From assembly GCA_963169105.1 (NCBI GenBank), contig OY720636.1:138809747-138873746 (forward strand): a stretch of DNA of 64,000 nt, written 5' to 3'. The stretch is from Ceriagrion tenellum (lineage: Eukaryota; Arthropoda; Insecta; Odonata; Coenagrionidae). Of this stretch, positions 1-12,970 are shown one piece after another. The notes beneath the pieces were generated by a model, which had not been told where the DNA came from, did no database searches, and was given only the letters and a program-made list of their open reading frames with translations. The position numbers were made by a program, and so were the translations under genes. Position 1 is the stretch's first letter. Every line of letters starts with the position of its first letter.

Positions 1-3000
1 GTTACAAGCCTGACAGGTTATCCCCGCAAACATGATACCGAATTACGTTTTGCTAAATCCCTCCGTACCGCTATTTTCCCGCCCTGCTCCTTTGCCGCCC
101 CATATTTGTGATAGAATTGCTCTACCATTTGCTTTGGATAAGAGTGGGAATTTAACTTCGGCACCGCTGACTTTTCTCGTAGTCAAGCTCATACTAGAGC
201 TCATTTTGGTGCTGCACTATCGTATTTCTTTCGTATCGTATCATGTTTCTTAATATTGGATGGTTTTAAAATTTAAAAAAATGAGCCATTCAAAACTCTT
301 CATGCTAACCCTTTTCTGCCTTTCTATATAACTTACATGAAGACATTTAAGCACAAAAATTAAGATATAGGCAGCCAAATAGGGAGTCTAAATAAAAATA
401 TAAGGTAGCTTATTTCTAAGAAGATAGTTTCTGATACTTGAAGCTTGGGCTGTAATGCAGTATTACTATTTATAGGAAATGGTGTAGTTGAAATGGAATA
501 AACCTAAAAAAATTCTACATAAATATCCTACGTAAGATAGGCCTAAAAGTACAATGTTTTCTTGAAACCATTTTCTTCAATATTCATTTTCTTTAGCAGC
601 TGCTGCTTGAAAACAATATAAGCTTATTTTAAAATGTCTCCGCCCCACTGATAATTTGCTACTTTTTGAACACTATTAGACTGAGTTTCGACTCCAGAGT
701 ATTTCTATTAAATTCAAAAGGGGATAACGCGGGAAAGATTCTTACTTGAGTTTCCTCTAGAAGAAATTGCAAGGGATTTTACTTTGACGAAATATCTTTC
801 GCAAATAAGTCATAGCCGATTGCTTGTTTACATTCGCAGCTATATTTACTTGTAAAACGTTGTCTAAGATTTTAAAATGCCGGAATGCTGCCTTTTAGTG
901 TCTTTCACTCCAACCACTTACGTCTGAAGTTGCTTGCTGCAAGAAACTTGCGCTATGAATCATTCTGGTTAAATACACATTAATAAAAGCAAGTATAAAT
1001 AATTTTTACCGTTAGTAGGTCTTTTTAGTCGCTACCGTCGCTACATTAAATTATAAAAAAGGGTTTAAGAACTTGACGAACGTAGATTAAGAAAAAGGAA
1101 GAAAATTGAATTCAATTATTAATTTTTTCATTGCATTTCGTTTGTGATATGGAATTGAGTAAACTTACAAATATACAAAAACTTCTACAAATTTAGCGCC
1201 TCTAGTCAAACAACTATGAGCATTTTAGCATAGCTATATTGCAGCAAGTGACATTCTTGAAGAAAATGGAGCAAATATCTCTTAGTGGGTTAATATAAAA
1301 ATGAGTTTTGTTGAAAATGAAGCAACCGGAGTTTAATTTACTTGCAAAATTAAAATATAAATAATGACGCCACCTATATAAATAATCCAACGACAATTCA
1401 ATGAATCGTTTATAAAAGAAAATTCAATGTTCTATACGTTTTACAACAAGTTTTTTCTTTATCGATTTATTAGTACAGATGTTATTAAATAAAGTTGTTT
1501 CGAATTTTAAGCGTTTAATTTATGTCTTTCTTAGCATTCATTGCAGCTAAAGTCATTAAACTTCCTGCACGGAAGAATTGAATAAATCAAATGAAATATC
1601 TTTTTGACCGAAATTTTACCGAACGTATGCAATAAATACTCATTTTTTAAATTTATTTTGATTTTTATTACTTTTTAAAAGTATATATGTTAGTATGAGA
1701 ACCTCATGAATTATCCAAATGACTCTTTGACTTCTGTTAAGTAGTCTAATTGGAGGTAATCAGGTAATATCAATAAATGTTTCTATCAGTTTGTCAACAC
1801 CTATTTCTATAAGCAGTGTAGCACACCACGATGCCAAATTTAACCATCTATTATTTTCATTGTATTCATTGTATGAAAATAGTGATTTTTTTCTTCAATG
1901 CAATTGTATAATGATTTTAATATTAATTAATTATATTATACATTATATATCAAAACTTAAAACATAAAAATATCACCCTGTTTTAATGAAGGACGAGCCG
2001 GAGGTGAATTTGAGAAAAATGTAGAAAAAAAACAGGAAACACCAGTTCACCCCTCGACTGGCTATAATTGTAAGCAAATCATTTTCTTATGATTTCAATG
2101 CAAAAATCATAGAAAGAAGCAACGAATTTCTTGTAATTCAAAACAGATGAATTCCATTAATCAGTTCAAAATCACAGGTGAGATATCTTCTATGTGCCTA
2201 TTTCCCTCCTTGCTTCGTAGATGTAAACTCTTAAGGGTATTTTGTCTTTAATTCTTTTATCGCAGATCCATGAATAGGAGCACTTGAATTTTTTTTCCAA
2301 ATTTCTCCAATAACATTAAATTTTTGTTAAACCGCATTCTATTCAATTAATGGCAATCTCTGTGTTCTTGAAATATTTCTAATTATTGTAGATTACACAA
2401 CAATTCTTATTCTTTATTCCACATCCGTGGGGTGAGATGCATATGGCGTACTTGGGCCCTAAATTGGGCCCTTCCTTTGCTTGGGGCTTGGGCCCTTTAT
2501 TTGACCTGATGTGAAGTTTTTAAAATTTACTTTCACAGGCATTAATATCGCTAGGTTATGAAATAATCCCACATTATTTATAATCTGAATTACAGGAGTC
2601 GTCATGAAATAGCAGGGAACATTTACAAACATCAATGACATAATATAAGCCATTCCTCTTGGTAGCAGCCTCGTGAAACCGTGCTGAGGACTTTTTTACA
2701 GTGTTACTGGGTATATTAAATATTAAGAAGGGACATTAAAATTATTATTTCAAAATACCTCATGGATGTAATAATGTACCCCAAAATACCTCATGAATGT
2801 AAATGTATATATAATAGATGGGAAATTTTGGCGACTCATAAATTCCGTCCGGTAACGAAAGTTTCTCCCTTCTGAATGGTTTGCTTTTATCTACTATCAG
2901 TATCAATCTTAAAACAGTGGGTTTCTATTTATATTTCTATTTGTTCAAAAACGTTCACGGTGAGCATTAGTTTAAAAACATCTCAAAGCGCTGATCAACT

Positions 3001-4090
3001 TGGTCTCATTGATGAAATGATATACTAGTGAAAACCTTTAGTTCCGCCGAACTAACTTATAATGTAAGACTTTCCGATCAAATTTACGATAAGAACATTT
3101 TGTAAAAAGTTTCATTCAGCTAGTTCGTCCAATACCAAAATATATTTCTTCGGAGCAGCAGAGCTTTAAATTAAGCGTCGCATGTGGATTCTACCATTAC
3201 AGTGGTCACGGAAATTTAAGCGAAAAATGCAATCGATGGATTTTTTTCGTGATAGCCCAGTAGTGAAGTCGTTTTGGGGTTTGTTTGGGGTGAACTCCAC
3301 ATGCGTGACTGGTTTATTGGTCCATTATTTTTCTTATGTTTTTAAGGAAAATCGTCAATCTTGATTCCGCAGAGATTAGGTGAAAATTACAGCCAATAGT
3401 TAATTTTCCTAAGAGACACAACCGTTTTAGTTCTGTCTTTTTGGCGAGGTTAGAGCATATTCCAAAATCAGTATGCCTAAGTTCTGCTGAAATTAAGGGA
3501 AGCAGAAAAATATTTGTTATGATCTTGAATTAAACTCAGTATTCTGCATCAAACTTTCCTAATTATTCTGCCATGCAAAGAAATTGTATTTTTCATACAC
3601 ATTACACACATACACATACATGTTACTTGAAAAATTTATTAAACATATTAGCCATGAATTTTCTAGAATATTTTAAAGCCTTTTTAAAATTACTTTGCTT
3701 AAACTTTCACCTACTTTTGTCAGTTTGCTTAGTTAATTTCGCGTTATATGAACAACTATGTTTTTGAATTCTTATTTGTCTTGATTTCGCGTTAAAATTT
3801 ATATTTAAACTACAAATTTGGAAAAATTGTCATTTTTCCATTTCCGAAAATGAGATATTTACTTTACAACACACTCTGTTTTCCCTTACACGACGACTCG
3901 TCATTTCCAAGTATACGTATCTACTCCTTTCGTGACGACAGGGGATGGCATTATTAATTATGGAGGAAAACTTTAGAAATCTTATCCGTTAATGTGGTTA
4001 TGTTCTTATTTTTCTTCTGCTATAATATGAAGTAAAATGAAAAATTGACTTAAAAAAAGCTTTGAAAGCCTTTAATTAGCGTATGAGCCG
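1..4090. other. AT-rich stretch without recognisable genes
   Basis: No frame here looks like protein and no transposon motif was recognised. The only structure seen is a 21-base direct repeat (2751-2771 and 2782-2802, one mismatch), a cluster of GGGCCC palindromes at about 2455-2500, and a weak inverted repeat with CATGTGGA-type ends at about 3181-3305 that could be an old MITE but is too imperfect to call. Confidence 0.5.
2751..2802. repeat. Short direct repeat, two copies
   Basis: A 21-base unit starting CAAAATACCTCATG occurs at 2751-2771 and again at 2782-2802 with one G/A difference. The start-to-start distance is 31 bases. It looks like a local duplication in AT-rich DNA. Confidence 0.8.
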
Positions 4091-4099
4091 CACCTAACT

Positions 4100-4660
4100 T
4101 CAGTCCCCGGGTCGCCGCGGAAATCGTCCCTCATATTTCCTCGGCGTTATCCATTCAACCTCTCTCCCCCGTCAACCACTTGCGGCAACATCAATTCCCT
4201 CTTTTCCTTTATGCAGATTCACTTCCTTATCTCTTCCCCTCCATTAGCTTTTATCAATTCTCCCTCCCTCTCCCGCTCATCCCCTTTCGCCCCCTCCCCC
4301 ATGCTCCGTCTCTCACCTCACGCACGCCCCTCCCCTCGTCTCGAACCCGTACCCTACTTCGTGCCCCTCCCCTACTCCCTAATACCCTAAACTCTCACCT
4401 CACCCGGGTAACTTGGTCGTTTTTCAAACCCTTTTCTCTTTGTCGTCCGCCCATTCCTCCAACCCTCCGCATAATGCCATATCTCTCTCTCTCCCCCCTT
4501 ATTTCTGCGCCTAAATACCCGAAGACCTTCCACTCTCCGGCTATTGTACATCTTCGATGCTCTCTACTCGATACTGCCTTCGTAGAAACCAAAGCTAGTC
4601 CTCCATTTCCCTACCTGCTCTATTCATTTTTCATATCCTGTGAGTTAAGGTATTTAATAA
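4100..4660. other. GC-richer pyrimidine-rich island
   Basis: The plus strand is dominated by C and T runs with far higher G+C than its flanks. It is open for 168 codons, but the implied protein is Leu/Pro/Ser-rich and low in complexity, as expected when a C/T-rich tract is translated. I regard it as non-coding and as one of a series of similar islands across the window. Confidence 0.55.
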
Positions 4661-4689
4661 GGCAACTTTTACTCTACCGCAAATAAAAT

Positions 4690-7600
4690 ATCACACAAGA
4701 ACCGTGTTTCAACACTTTAACATCCTCATTACATCCATAAGCGCCATCATCCAGTTTTCAAGTCTAAATCAGGTAATGAGCTAAGTCATGTGTGTCATTT
4801 TATTTGTGATGTTTCAAAATTTACATTTTTAAAACTTAAAAGTTGTTTAATTATCCTGTGTCATGCACTTAGAAAACCTATTCATTAAATCCGTTGTCTA
4901 AGGCGTGACTTTTTGGTATCTGCGCAGTATTGTGCATTTGAAGAGTAACTTTGTGATTCCGAAAAACTTTAATATACGCACGACTCAAGTTCAACTTATC
5001 TCGTTATTGTTAGATGGATGAATAAATTACTTGATGAAACCTAATTAACCTATTGGTAGGCTTCCGTAATTGAGTCAGCAAGTTCTGTTTGTGCCAAAAC
5101 CTTTTTCTGTCTATGAAAACATTAAGGCGTTCATGACCATTGGAGCACGATAGGGATTTGTTTTCAAAATAAGCTTAGCTATTTCAAATAATTCTGAATC
5201 AAAATGCAATTGATTACATATTTCTCAGTAGGTAGATTACAGCCAAAATTTTGTAAACGCGATGCATTTTGGTCTATAGACCTTACTCGAAGCATCATTA
5301 CTGAGTTAAACATTCTCTTTCACTGGTTGATTAGTAATAACTAGGAAGTTAAAGCGTTTCCTTGGTGAAGTGTCATTTTAATAAAACTGATTCTTTTTCA
5401 AGAAGCTTTCTGAGATTAAGTCTCCGCTCATTTTTTGCAGTTTTTTGCTAGAGGAAGCTCCCCTTCCACTAAGAAAAATTTCTGTCTTCTCACAGATGTG
5501 GATAAAACCTATTGTAAATTTGGAAATTGTTTGGAAATAATATTTTAAATAGTAAAATAATAAAAGAATATCGCCTTTTTGACCATTTGTTTGTTGCTGT
5601 CAAAGTGAAATAAGAGACACCTGAAAACAGTGTTTTTATGGAGTTTAAATTGATCCAATTATCAAGGATAGCAATAAAGTATTATACTGCACATTTTGAA
5701 TGAAGGGAAACATATTTTGATTAACTGCAGAATTTCCTCTTAAAATATGGATATATTGGGCAGTAGTCTGTTAGTTTGTCTGTTAGTATCTATTTCCGAC
5801 ATCACTGTTTTTGTGCAACCGATCAAGGGTTATATGACATATGCTTTATTATTGAGAATGCGATAATTTTGTTCAAAAAAATATTTGTGTAGAAATGATA
5901 GAAGCGTGCAAAAACTAATATATTTTCTCTTTCTTATTTACAGGTAAGATTTTTTTCCACGTTTGCAGTCCTTGGTTTTGGACGTTAAGGTACAGTGATT
6001 TTATTAATATTTTGATGCGTTGCCTGCTACAATGAATTCGGTGACAGTGGTTGGTATCCGCAGAATCTACAGTTCACATAAAAATTTATCAGTGAAAGAT
6101 TAGCATCAGGGAACGCAGGGAATCAGGGAATAAAGCTGGTAAGAGATTAGTTCCTTGAACTGGGATCATATGGAAATTTATGTAACTAATGCGAGACAAG
6201 GACTAAATACGCCGGTACAGTTTGATTGATTGTATTGCAGGAGTTCTTTGATTTAAAGGCACCACATACGGTGTTTTTATGCTAAACATCACCTTTTGGT
6301 CACACATTACTTCAAACTCGGTAACTCAAGTGAAACTGTTGTCCATAAAAATGAATGAACGCGGGAAAACCCGTATAAACGAAACTCATCCTTGCAAGAT
6401 ACCCTATCTCGAAATTCTAAATATTTCAAATATGCTTCTAAACTATATTATTGCCTGTAATTATTCCATTCCGTCCTATTGATGAACACGAGTTATGACG
6501 TGAGTGACAAGAAAGACGAGTATGATAAACTATGTGGAGTGGTCGTGGCCAATAGTGAATGATAAAACGACTTCATTTTTGTGTTAATTAAATCCAAAAC
6601 AATGGTTAATTATAACATTTACTTTCCGCTACATGTTTATTTATTCCAGCTTCAAAATAATTGATCAATTCTTAGAGCGTTTTCCATCGTGTTTTGTCAG
6701 TAATACATGATACGATGGAAAATAAAATATGAGCACATTATATACATGAGAGGTAATTAGCAGTGGTGTAGAAATTCCTTATAGGATCTCTACTGTTAAC
6801 ACAATATTCGAGAATCACTTTCGTTTTAAATATCATCTCAGAGTTAACGATTGTGTCTTTAAGGTGGCTGGTGCCGTGTAAGTGAATTGGAGCAGTGTAT
6901 CTGTTTACGCATTGGAACGTAAAATGCAAGAAATTATTAAAATGATGAAAGAATTGCATTTTATGACTATTTAAATGAACGCTATTTGCTATGACTCGAG
7001 TTTTTGAGCGGTGTTAGAAATTTAATTAACAATTTAATTATGGAACAATAATTTTGTATATTGATTTCAAATAATGGACTCAGAGTTACATCTTACTATT
7101 TGTTAGCTACAGTTATAATAATGACTTTACCATTATTTCTAGTTTAAGTAAAAACTGGTATAATTGACGTTTTTACGAAATATACGACAATTTCCATGCG
7201 GCTACGTGTCAAAATAGCATTGAATTGCCGTGATACGTGGGGTATGATGCAATATTTTTCCGATAATTTTCAGATATGACTAATCAGCACACGCATGAAA
7301 TGTTTTATTCAAATCTGTACATATTTATAAATCTAACCTCGTTCCATTGCCTTAAGGAATCATTTGTTTTTCCCCCCGCGTCTCCAGACATTCATTCCTT
7401 TCTCTGTGTGGTCGTTCGCTGCGGCACAGACTTCTCCCGCTCCATGCTGGCCTTTCTCGCTGTACATTGTTGGAGATCCTCTACCCTCTCAAACCTAAGC
7501 GTCCGGATACAAACCACGTAATAATAAATAAGGATTTCCCTAAAGCCTCGCTAAAAGGGTACATGGCAACAAAAGTTGTGCCTGAATTACCGAAGTTTCT

Positions 7601-9510
7601 CTAGCAACATCTCCAATACAGAGTGGATGAAATTCATTTTAAATTTTTACTCCCCTTGAAGTTGCGGGGCTTAAATTACGTAATTCAGTTGAGGTAATGA
7701 ACGTGTCTTCACCTTACGCCTGTTTATCCTCTCTGACTTTTGCTCTTTATTGGCACACGCGATGGCCAGTTTTATACCAACTGCATTTCAGGCTAGATCA
7801 ATTTCGCTTTTTATCTCGACTCAGTTTGAATATATTTAAAATCTATTTAGAAAACCGTGGACGGATATGTCAGTAAATTGGAAAGAATATATTTAGTAAC
7901 TTTAAGATAAATAGTGGTTTAATCGTTGATTATTAAATTTGGAAACAAACCTATATAACAAGACACTATTAATTAGCACAGCGGCTATGTATACAGAATT
8001 AATTTTGAGTAGAAATTCCTGAAAATATCAACATGGATAGTTTATGAGGTTTAGGATAATGTATACAGATTTTAAAAATATGGAAAAATCACACATTGAA
8101 TAATTATAAACTCATTTTATTTACATGTCAATGCAAAGGGGAACAAATTTGACTGATGCCTCTGGAAGGTGACAATGACAATACAATGACTTTTATTTGA
8201 AGTTATATATATATTCTCTCTATTTTAAATTATACTATTTTCAAAAATAGACTTGGCAGTTGTTCTCACCTAACATTAATAATCATCTCGTTCAATCAAT
8301 TACAATGGCATGAAATCGTTATCCTATTGACAATCGACTATCCATTGCATTCAGTAGTTTGCTATTCTTTGGCTTCAGTGTTTTTGTGTCATCTTCAGGT
8401 GCCAATTAGTATTTACATGAACAATTATTCTATCTAATTCTTTGCTATCCTTTTTCAACTCAGCTTGCCGCTGATTGCTTCGCCTGTACCGGATTAATGA
8501 AAATACTTTACCCATTAACATTTTTTTGATGAATCTTATTCACCACTTGGTACGTATACTCGCACCTACGCTTCTCCTATAGGCATTTAGTTCTTATCGC
8601 CATCTTTAGCAATTCAAGGCAAAGAGATGAAAATTTTGCCGTATTCATAGATTTCAGCTTAAACGCACTAGTGAAGTCCAACTTTGTAGACTACTAAGAG
8701 CACTTAGTCGCATACGAAACGATGATATTCATAGATCCTTTCCAGTGAGCTACTAGGAGCTATTAATCTAAAATGACAACAATCGCTATTATCGTTTCGC
8801 AGTGTGCTTCTCTGTTTGTAAACTCGTAAGTCAAGAACTAATGATAAATTTTCAATAAATATCCATTGAAATAATAAATAAAAGCCATTGTTATCACATA
8901 ACAAGAGTAATAAAATATATGCTTACTTCATAGCCTTAGAAAATCTTCGTTGATATTTTTATTTTAAATCTTTGTAATTTAATTTTTAATAAAACACTAT
9001 TTTCCCTTTATACTCCTCAATATGTAAATAAATGCCCAATGTAGATTAATATCTCCACTTCAAGAATAAAAATACAATCAATCTACCATGGCAACGCCTC
9101 TGCAATATTCAGTTTCTTTGTTTATACTGTTTTCTATGATATCTCGAAAAATGTTTCTTTTAGATGAAAAATGTCGGAGGTAATCTTCTTCTTCCGTTTC
9201 AAAAATGGATATTGAAAAACATAATTCACAACAGATGAGCAACACAAAGAACCAATAACGGGAATTTTAAAGTGATTTATTTTTTATTTTCAGTGATTTA
9301 TTTATAAGTGAAAGTAAATAATTTTCCTTCTACAGTAGCGTTATCGTAAGATAATCAACTTGGCACAGTTTTCATCATTGCCGTCAAAATACCGAATTGT
9401 TCTTTTTAAATGTTGATTGTTATTGTAAAGAAAAATTCGAAAATACATGCGAGTCATAAACTTGTTAAGATATCAGCATAATTGAAGAAGGGAATATATA
9501 AGCCATAAGT
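4690..9510. other. AT-rich stretch, no gene seen
   Basis: Apart from the possible Penelope/hammerhead-like trace at 8371-8403, I see no coding-like segment, transposon domain or ordered repeat. Reading frames are short and have the composition of random AT-rich sequence. Confidence 0.5.
8371..8403 (-). repeat. Possible degenerate hammerhead-type retroelement trace
   Basis: On the minus strand this reads CACCTGAAGATGACAC followed by AAAAACACTG. The first part contains CTGAAGA, which fits the hammerhead box CUGANGA, followed by GACAC, the 5' arm of the usual stem II. The 3' arm (GTGTC) and GAAA box are not preserved. This resembles the terminal region of arthropod Penelope-like elements, but the match is short and could be chance. 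Confidence 0.25.
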
Positions 9511-9516
9511 TAAAGG

Positions 9517-9739
9517 CTAATAATTGTCATTCATGCAGGAAATATTAGATGCCTTCCATTCTCTGACTAATTCATATTTTGCAAACGGTAAATGAACATT
9601 CACGCGGTACAACGGGCAATGTCGTGATTTAAGCTGAGTACTTATTTGTAACGGCACGAATCCTTTTTGAGCATTAAACAAATCTAAATGGATTTCACAA
9701 TTAGGGAGACCAAAATACCTAATAAGATGCAATTTACTG
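9517..9739 (-). CDS. Candidate terminal exon, unidentified
   Basis: After a minus-strand acceptor (TTTTTTTTCATTTCTTCAG) there is an open frame of about 73 codons ending in TAG. The product begins with SKLHLIRYFGLPNCEIHLDL and has mixed composition with dispersed charged and aromatic residues and three Cys, less random-looking than its surroundings. The frame needs two bases from the preceding exon, whereas the exon candidate at 9854-9979 ends in phase 0, so the two do not join simply. It may be a real terminal exon, a pseudogene remnant or chance. No family recognised. Confidence 0.25.
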
Positions 9740-9853
9740 CTGAAGAAATGAAAAAAAACACCTTTAATTCTCTACCTGAACCATAACAGCGCTCTGTAAC
9801 CAAAACACAAGGCTACAAAATATGAATTTCCAACAGAATTTGAACAGACTTAC

Positions 9854-9979
9854 CATAATATGCATCACATATGCGTACGCTTGTAATTCAGTAAGAAAAG
9901 AAATTAACGTCTTTGCATGGATTAAAGACACTTTTTCAAGGCTTCGGTTTTTCACCCGAGGTGGATTGCTTGTGACAGA
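9854..9979 (-). CDS. Candidate internal exon with strong splice sites
   Basis: The minus strand has an acceptor (AAATATTGCAG) at 9980-9982, then 126 open bases in phase 0, then a near-consensus donor ATG|GTAAGT at 9853-9854. The 42-residue product starts SVTSNPPRVKNRSLEKVSL and ends AYAYVMHIM. The other two frames contain stops. The exact donor and multiple-of-three length favour a real exon. Downstream is a possible 18-base micro-exon after a second acceptor at about 9800. No homology recognised. Confidence 0.3.
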
Positions 9980-10665
9980 CTGCAATATTTAGTTGCACAT
10001 CTAAACCAAGCGGGAGAGCAAGAGAGGGGGTGAGGGAGAGAACGAGAGAAATAGAACCAACAACCAAAATGTTAGCACACTTGCGCCGCTAAGCTCAGTG
10101 GCAAACTATGAATGCCATTTTGTTAGTTGAATACCATAACTACTTAGTGCGCTACAATACCGATAGTAGTCTACAAAGGGATATATAATTATGGTCGTTA
10201 GTTTCTAATCAAGTGGAATATTAAAGTATTAGTGAGAATTTGACATTGTGAGAAAGCAAAATTTACTGTTTTTGATGGTTTAATGTTCATTTACTATTTT
10301 CAATTATATATATTTTTTCATAGGTACGGAATATATGTGTTATTTGAATTCAACTTTTGAATTTTATCAATGAAAAAACCTTTTCTGTGGAGGCGGTCTA
10401 GTTAAAACTAATTTCACGAGCAAACAATTTTATTCCTAGGAAATTAAACGCAGTACGTAAATTTTTATGTTACACTTTAACAAAGATATTTTTAATCTCT
10501 GTAACATCGACCACAAATATACCTTGTATATTTTATATTTTATTGCTAAAATTTTTATAAGCTACATTTTATGATTCAAATTAAAAATTTAATTATGAGA
10601 TCTTATAAAAAATATTTTCTTTTCATTTTGGTACTCGCATTATTAAACAATGATTAACTTACTAA

Positions 10666-11292
10666 GATTAGGGACAGGCAGACAGGACAGGATTAGAGAA
10701 CGTAGAGGAGTTTACCTACCTGGGAAGCAAAATAACAACCGATGGAAGGAGCAAAAGAGACTTATTAAGGAGAATTTACCACGCAAAGAAGGCGTTTTAT
10801 CAAAAAGGGAAACTCCTAACATCCAGAAATATCTGCCTAGACCTAAGAAAACGCCTTCTTCAAACTTATGTGTGAAGCATATTTTTATATGGCAGTGAGA
10901 CCAGGACGTTGGGCAAGGCAGAAGAGAGGAGGGTGGAAGCATTCCAGATGTGGTGTTTCAGAAGGATGTTAAAGATTCCCTGGGTGGACAAAATCAGTAA
11001 CGAGGAGGTTCTCAAACGTGTGGGGGAGTCTCCTTGTCTGCTGAAACTACTGAAAAAGAGAAGAAATATCTGGATCGGGCACCAACTAAGGCACGAAACA
11101 TTGCTGGCCACCATCTTAGAAGGCACTGTAGAGGGAGCCAACTGCCGGGGCAGGCCTAGGTTGGAGTTTATGGGCCAAATAATGAAGGAGTTAGGCTGCT
11201 CCACTTATGTGCAGTTGAAAAGAATGGCACAGGACCGAAGAGTATGGAGAACTGCCGCCAACCAACCTTTGGGTTGATGACTTAAGAAGAAG
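10666..11292 (+). mobile_element. 5'-truncated LINE, RT C-terminal region, with target-site duplication
   Basis: One frame runs from about 10672 to a double stop at 11275-11280 and is interrupted only by TGA at 10873-10875, where related elements have Trp (TYVWS). Motifs in order are EEFTYLGSKITTDG, the YGSET motif after the stop, FRRMLKIPWVDKISNEEVL, RRNIWIGH.LRHETLL, EGTVEG..CRGRPR and a terminal WRTAANQPLG. These mark the C-terminus of a non-LTR retrotransposon reverse transcriptase, downstream of the catalytic domain. The 3' tail is a short GAA-rich tract. A perfect 10-base duplication (AACTTACTAA) lies at 10656-10665 and 11293-11302, so this is a complete 5'-truncated insertion. The clade cannot be fixed without the catalytic domain. 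Confidence 0.92.
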
Positions 11293-11309
11293 AACTTACT
11301 AAAATACCC

Positions 11310-12220
11310 GTTAATGGATCCTTGCCAATAGTGAGTAATAGAGGCATGTTTGTTAATTAAAATATCTTTTCGAGTCTTCTCATTCCATCAGTAACAGAAT
11401 AATTTTTATAAGTCTTAATTGATTCCCGTGCTAATAAGTGTCAATTGCCTTTCATATGACTCCGAGATGCCTATAAAATATTTCAAGCTTTCATGAAATC
11501 TCTCATAATTTTTAATCTCTGTCATCCTTCATAACTCATGTATTGACCACGAATAACTAGTTTGTCACCATGTCACTGAGAGTTCCTCTAGCTGTTCTAC
11601 AATCGAATTCATTATTTTCTGGCTTGCACCATTTTCTTCTCTCCTACACATGTCTATTCGAGTGATGGCATTTTCTTCAAGAGAATCGAATTATCGTTAT
11701 GCCTATACATTTCGTTTACAATATACTCTCGAAACTCCAATAAAATCCATGAAATTTCGTTGTTTTCTTTAACCCATGTTTTCCCTTCGCACCCTTGACC
11801 TATTTCATATCTTTTGCAATGCTCTCTCATGTCTATTCGATATCTCCTGATTTGATCGAAATATATCAAAGATTTGCTTCTCCCGTCTCCATGTTCCATT
11901 TCTATGTTTTTACTTCTATAGATTGCATCCGCAGAACTCAATACATTTCTTTATCGTCGTATTGCTTTTGTCTTCATTGATTATCAGTCATTTTCTCTCT
12001 TATTTCTTACATTTTCATTTTCACCGCCTCATCCTCCCACCTCCACCCGCCGCTCCGCCTCCTTCTCCTTGGCCCTTTCGTATCTTTCACTTGCCCTCCT
12101 AATCTTGATTTTCCACTTTTTGAACACACAAGGCACATAATTTTTAGGCATTTTTGCTTTAATTAATGTGTTGAGTTAAATTTCTTTTTCGTTAATTAAA
12201 ATATAAGCTGGGTTATTAAT
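11310..12220. other. AT-rich spacer with an unassigned minus-strand open frame
   Basis: The minus strand is open for 95 codons at 11654-11941. The product is Lys/Glu/Arg-rich and might be a decayed element, but the strand is purine-rich, which alone yields such residues. It has no splice context or recognised motif. A short C/T-rich patch lies at 12020-12075. Confidence 0.35.
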
Positions 12221-12222
12221 CC

Positions 12223-12341
12223 CAAAATGCTTTTGCAAGGGTGCAAAAATCGATAAATATTTTTGTTTCCTCGAGGGATTACTACCTATGTAATATTGAG
12301 GGATAAAATTTTAATGAAATCTTACTTTTATTTCAATTTTT
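12223..12341 (+). repeat. Dispersed repeat, copy 1
   Basis: About 119 bases beginning CCAAAATGCTTTTGC and including TTTTTGTTTCCTCGAGGGAT are repeated in the same orientation at 12854-12970. By eye the copies are close to 85-90% alike, with single-base changes and small gaps. I recognise no element family. This could be two copies of an unclassified repeat or an old segmental duplication. Confidence 0.8.
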
Positions 12342-12853
12342 AAGGGACGTTTCCTTTATGAATCTTCCTTTATGCCACACTTTGTTGAGGGCTTTATTTT
12401 AGCTCGAATTTCAAATTTGAGAAAATTTCTCGCCAGGAAATTCAAATACCATTTTTTTCTAATCACGATTTCTCCATTCCTCTTGAACATAGAATTAGGC
12501 GTATTTATGCACATATTTCAATTATGTTTGAGTTACATAAAGCATGTCGGTTATCATCTCCCACTCACCTTTTTGAAATTTGGAAATAGCATTTTGCCGC
12601 AGGTTTCAGTTTCTAAAACTATTTATACTGAAACCGTAAATATTCCATGGCCTTGACCAAGTGAACCAAACCATGAAAGGAAAGTCATAGGGCATATCAT
12701 GTCCAAAAATGATTATTGGATATAGATCCATATCTTCTCTCAGTCCTCCTTACATATTCCGATCCCCCATACCTCTGTCCTCCTTACTCACAAACCTCGA
12801 TAGCTATCACTATTATTGGTTATTCAATCCTGAGAGGTTTACCATTTGTAATC

Positions 12854-12970
12854 TCAAAATGCTTTTGCGAGGGTTCAAAATTCAACAAATATTTTTGTTT
12901 CCTCGAGGGATTACTATCTACTTAATATTGAGGGATAACATTTTAACCTTATTTTTATTTCACTTTTTGA
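12854..12970 (+). repeat. Dispersed repeat, copy 2
   Basis: Direct-orientation partner of 12223-12341, starting 631 bases downstream. The shared core contains CTCGAGGGATTACTA and AATATTGAGGGATAA. The intervening 512 bases do not look repeated. The similarity fades at both ends without a clear terminal motif. Confidence 0.8.

Noticed and set aside
3181..3305. Possible MITE with CATGTGGA-type inverted ends
   Set aside because: The ends match over only about 15 imperfect bases, with no target-site duplication seen.
4180..4686. 168-codon plus-strand frame
   Set aside because: Low-complexity Leu/Pro/Ser protein from a C/T-rich island.
10650..10898. 82-codon plus-strand frame at the start of the LINE copy
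   Set aside because: Out of frame with the real RT reading frame, which runs from about 10672 in the frame of 10909-11277.
11654..11941. 95-codon Lys/Glu/Arg-rich minus-strand frame
   Set aside because: Explained by purine bias of the strand. No splice sites or motifs, so not called as a gene.
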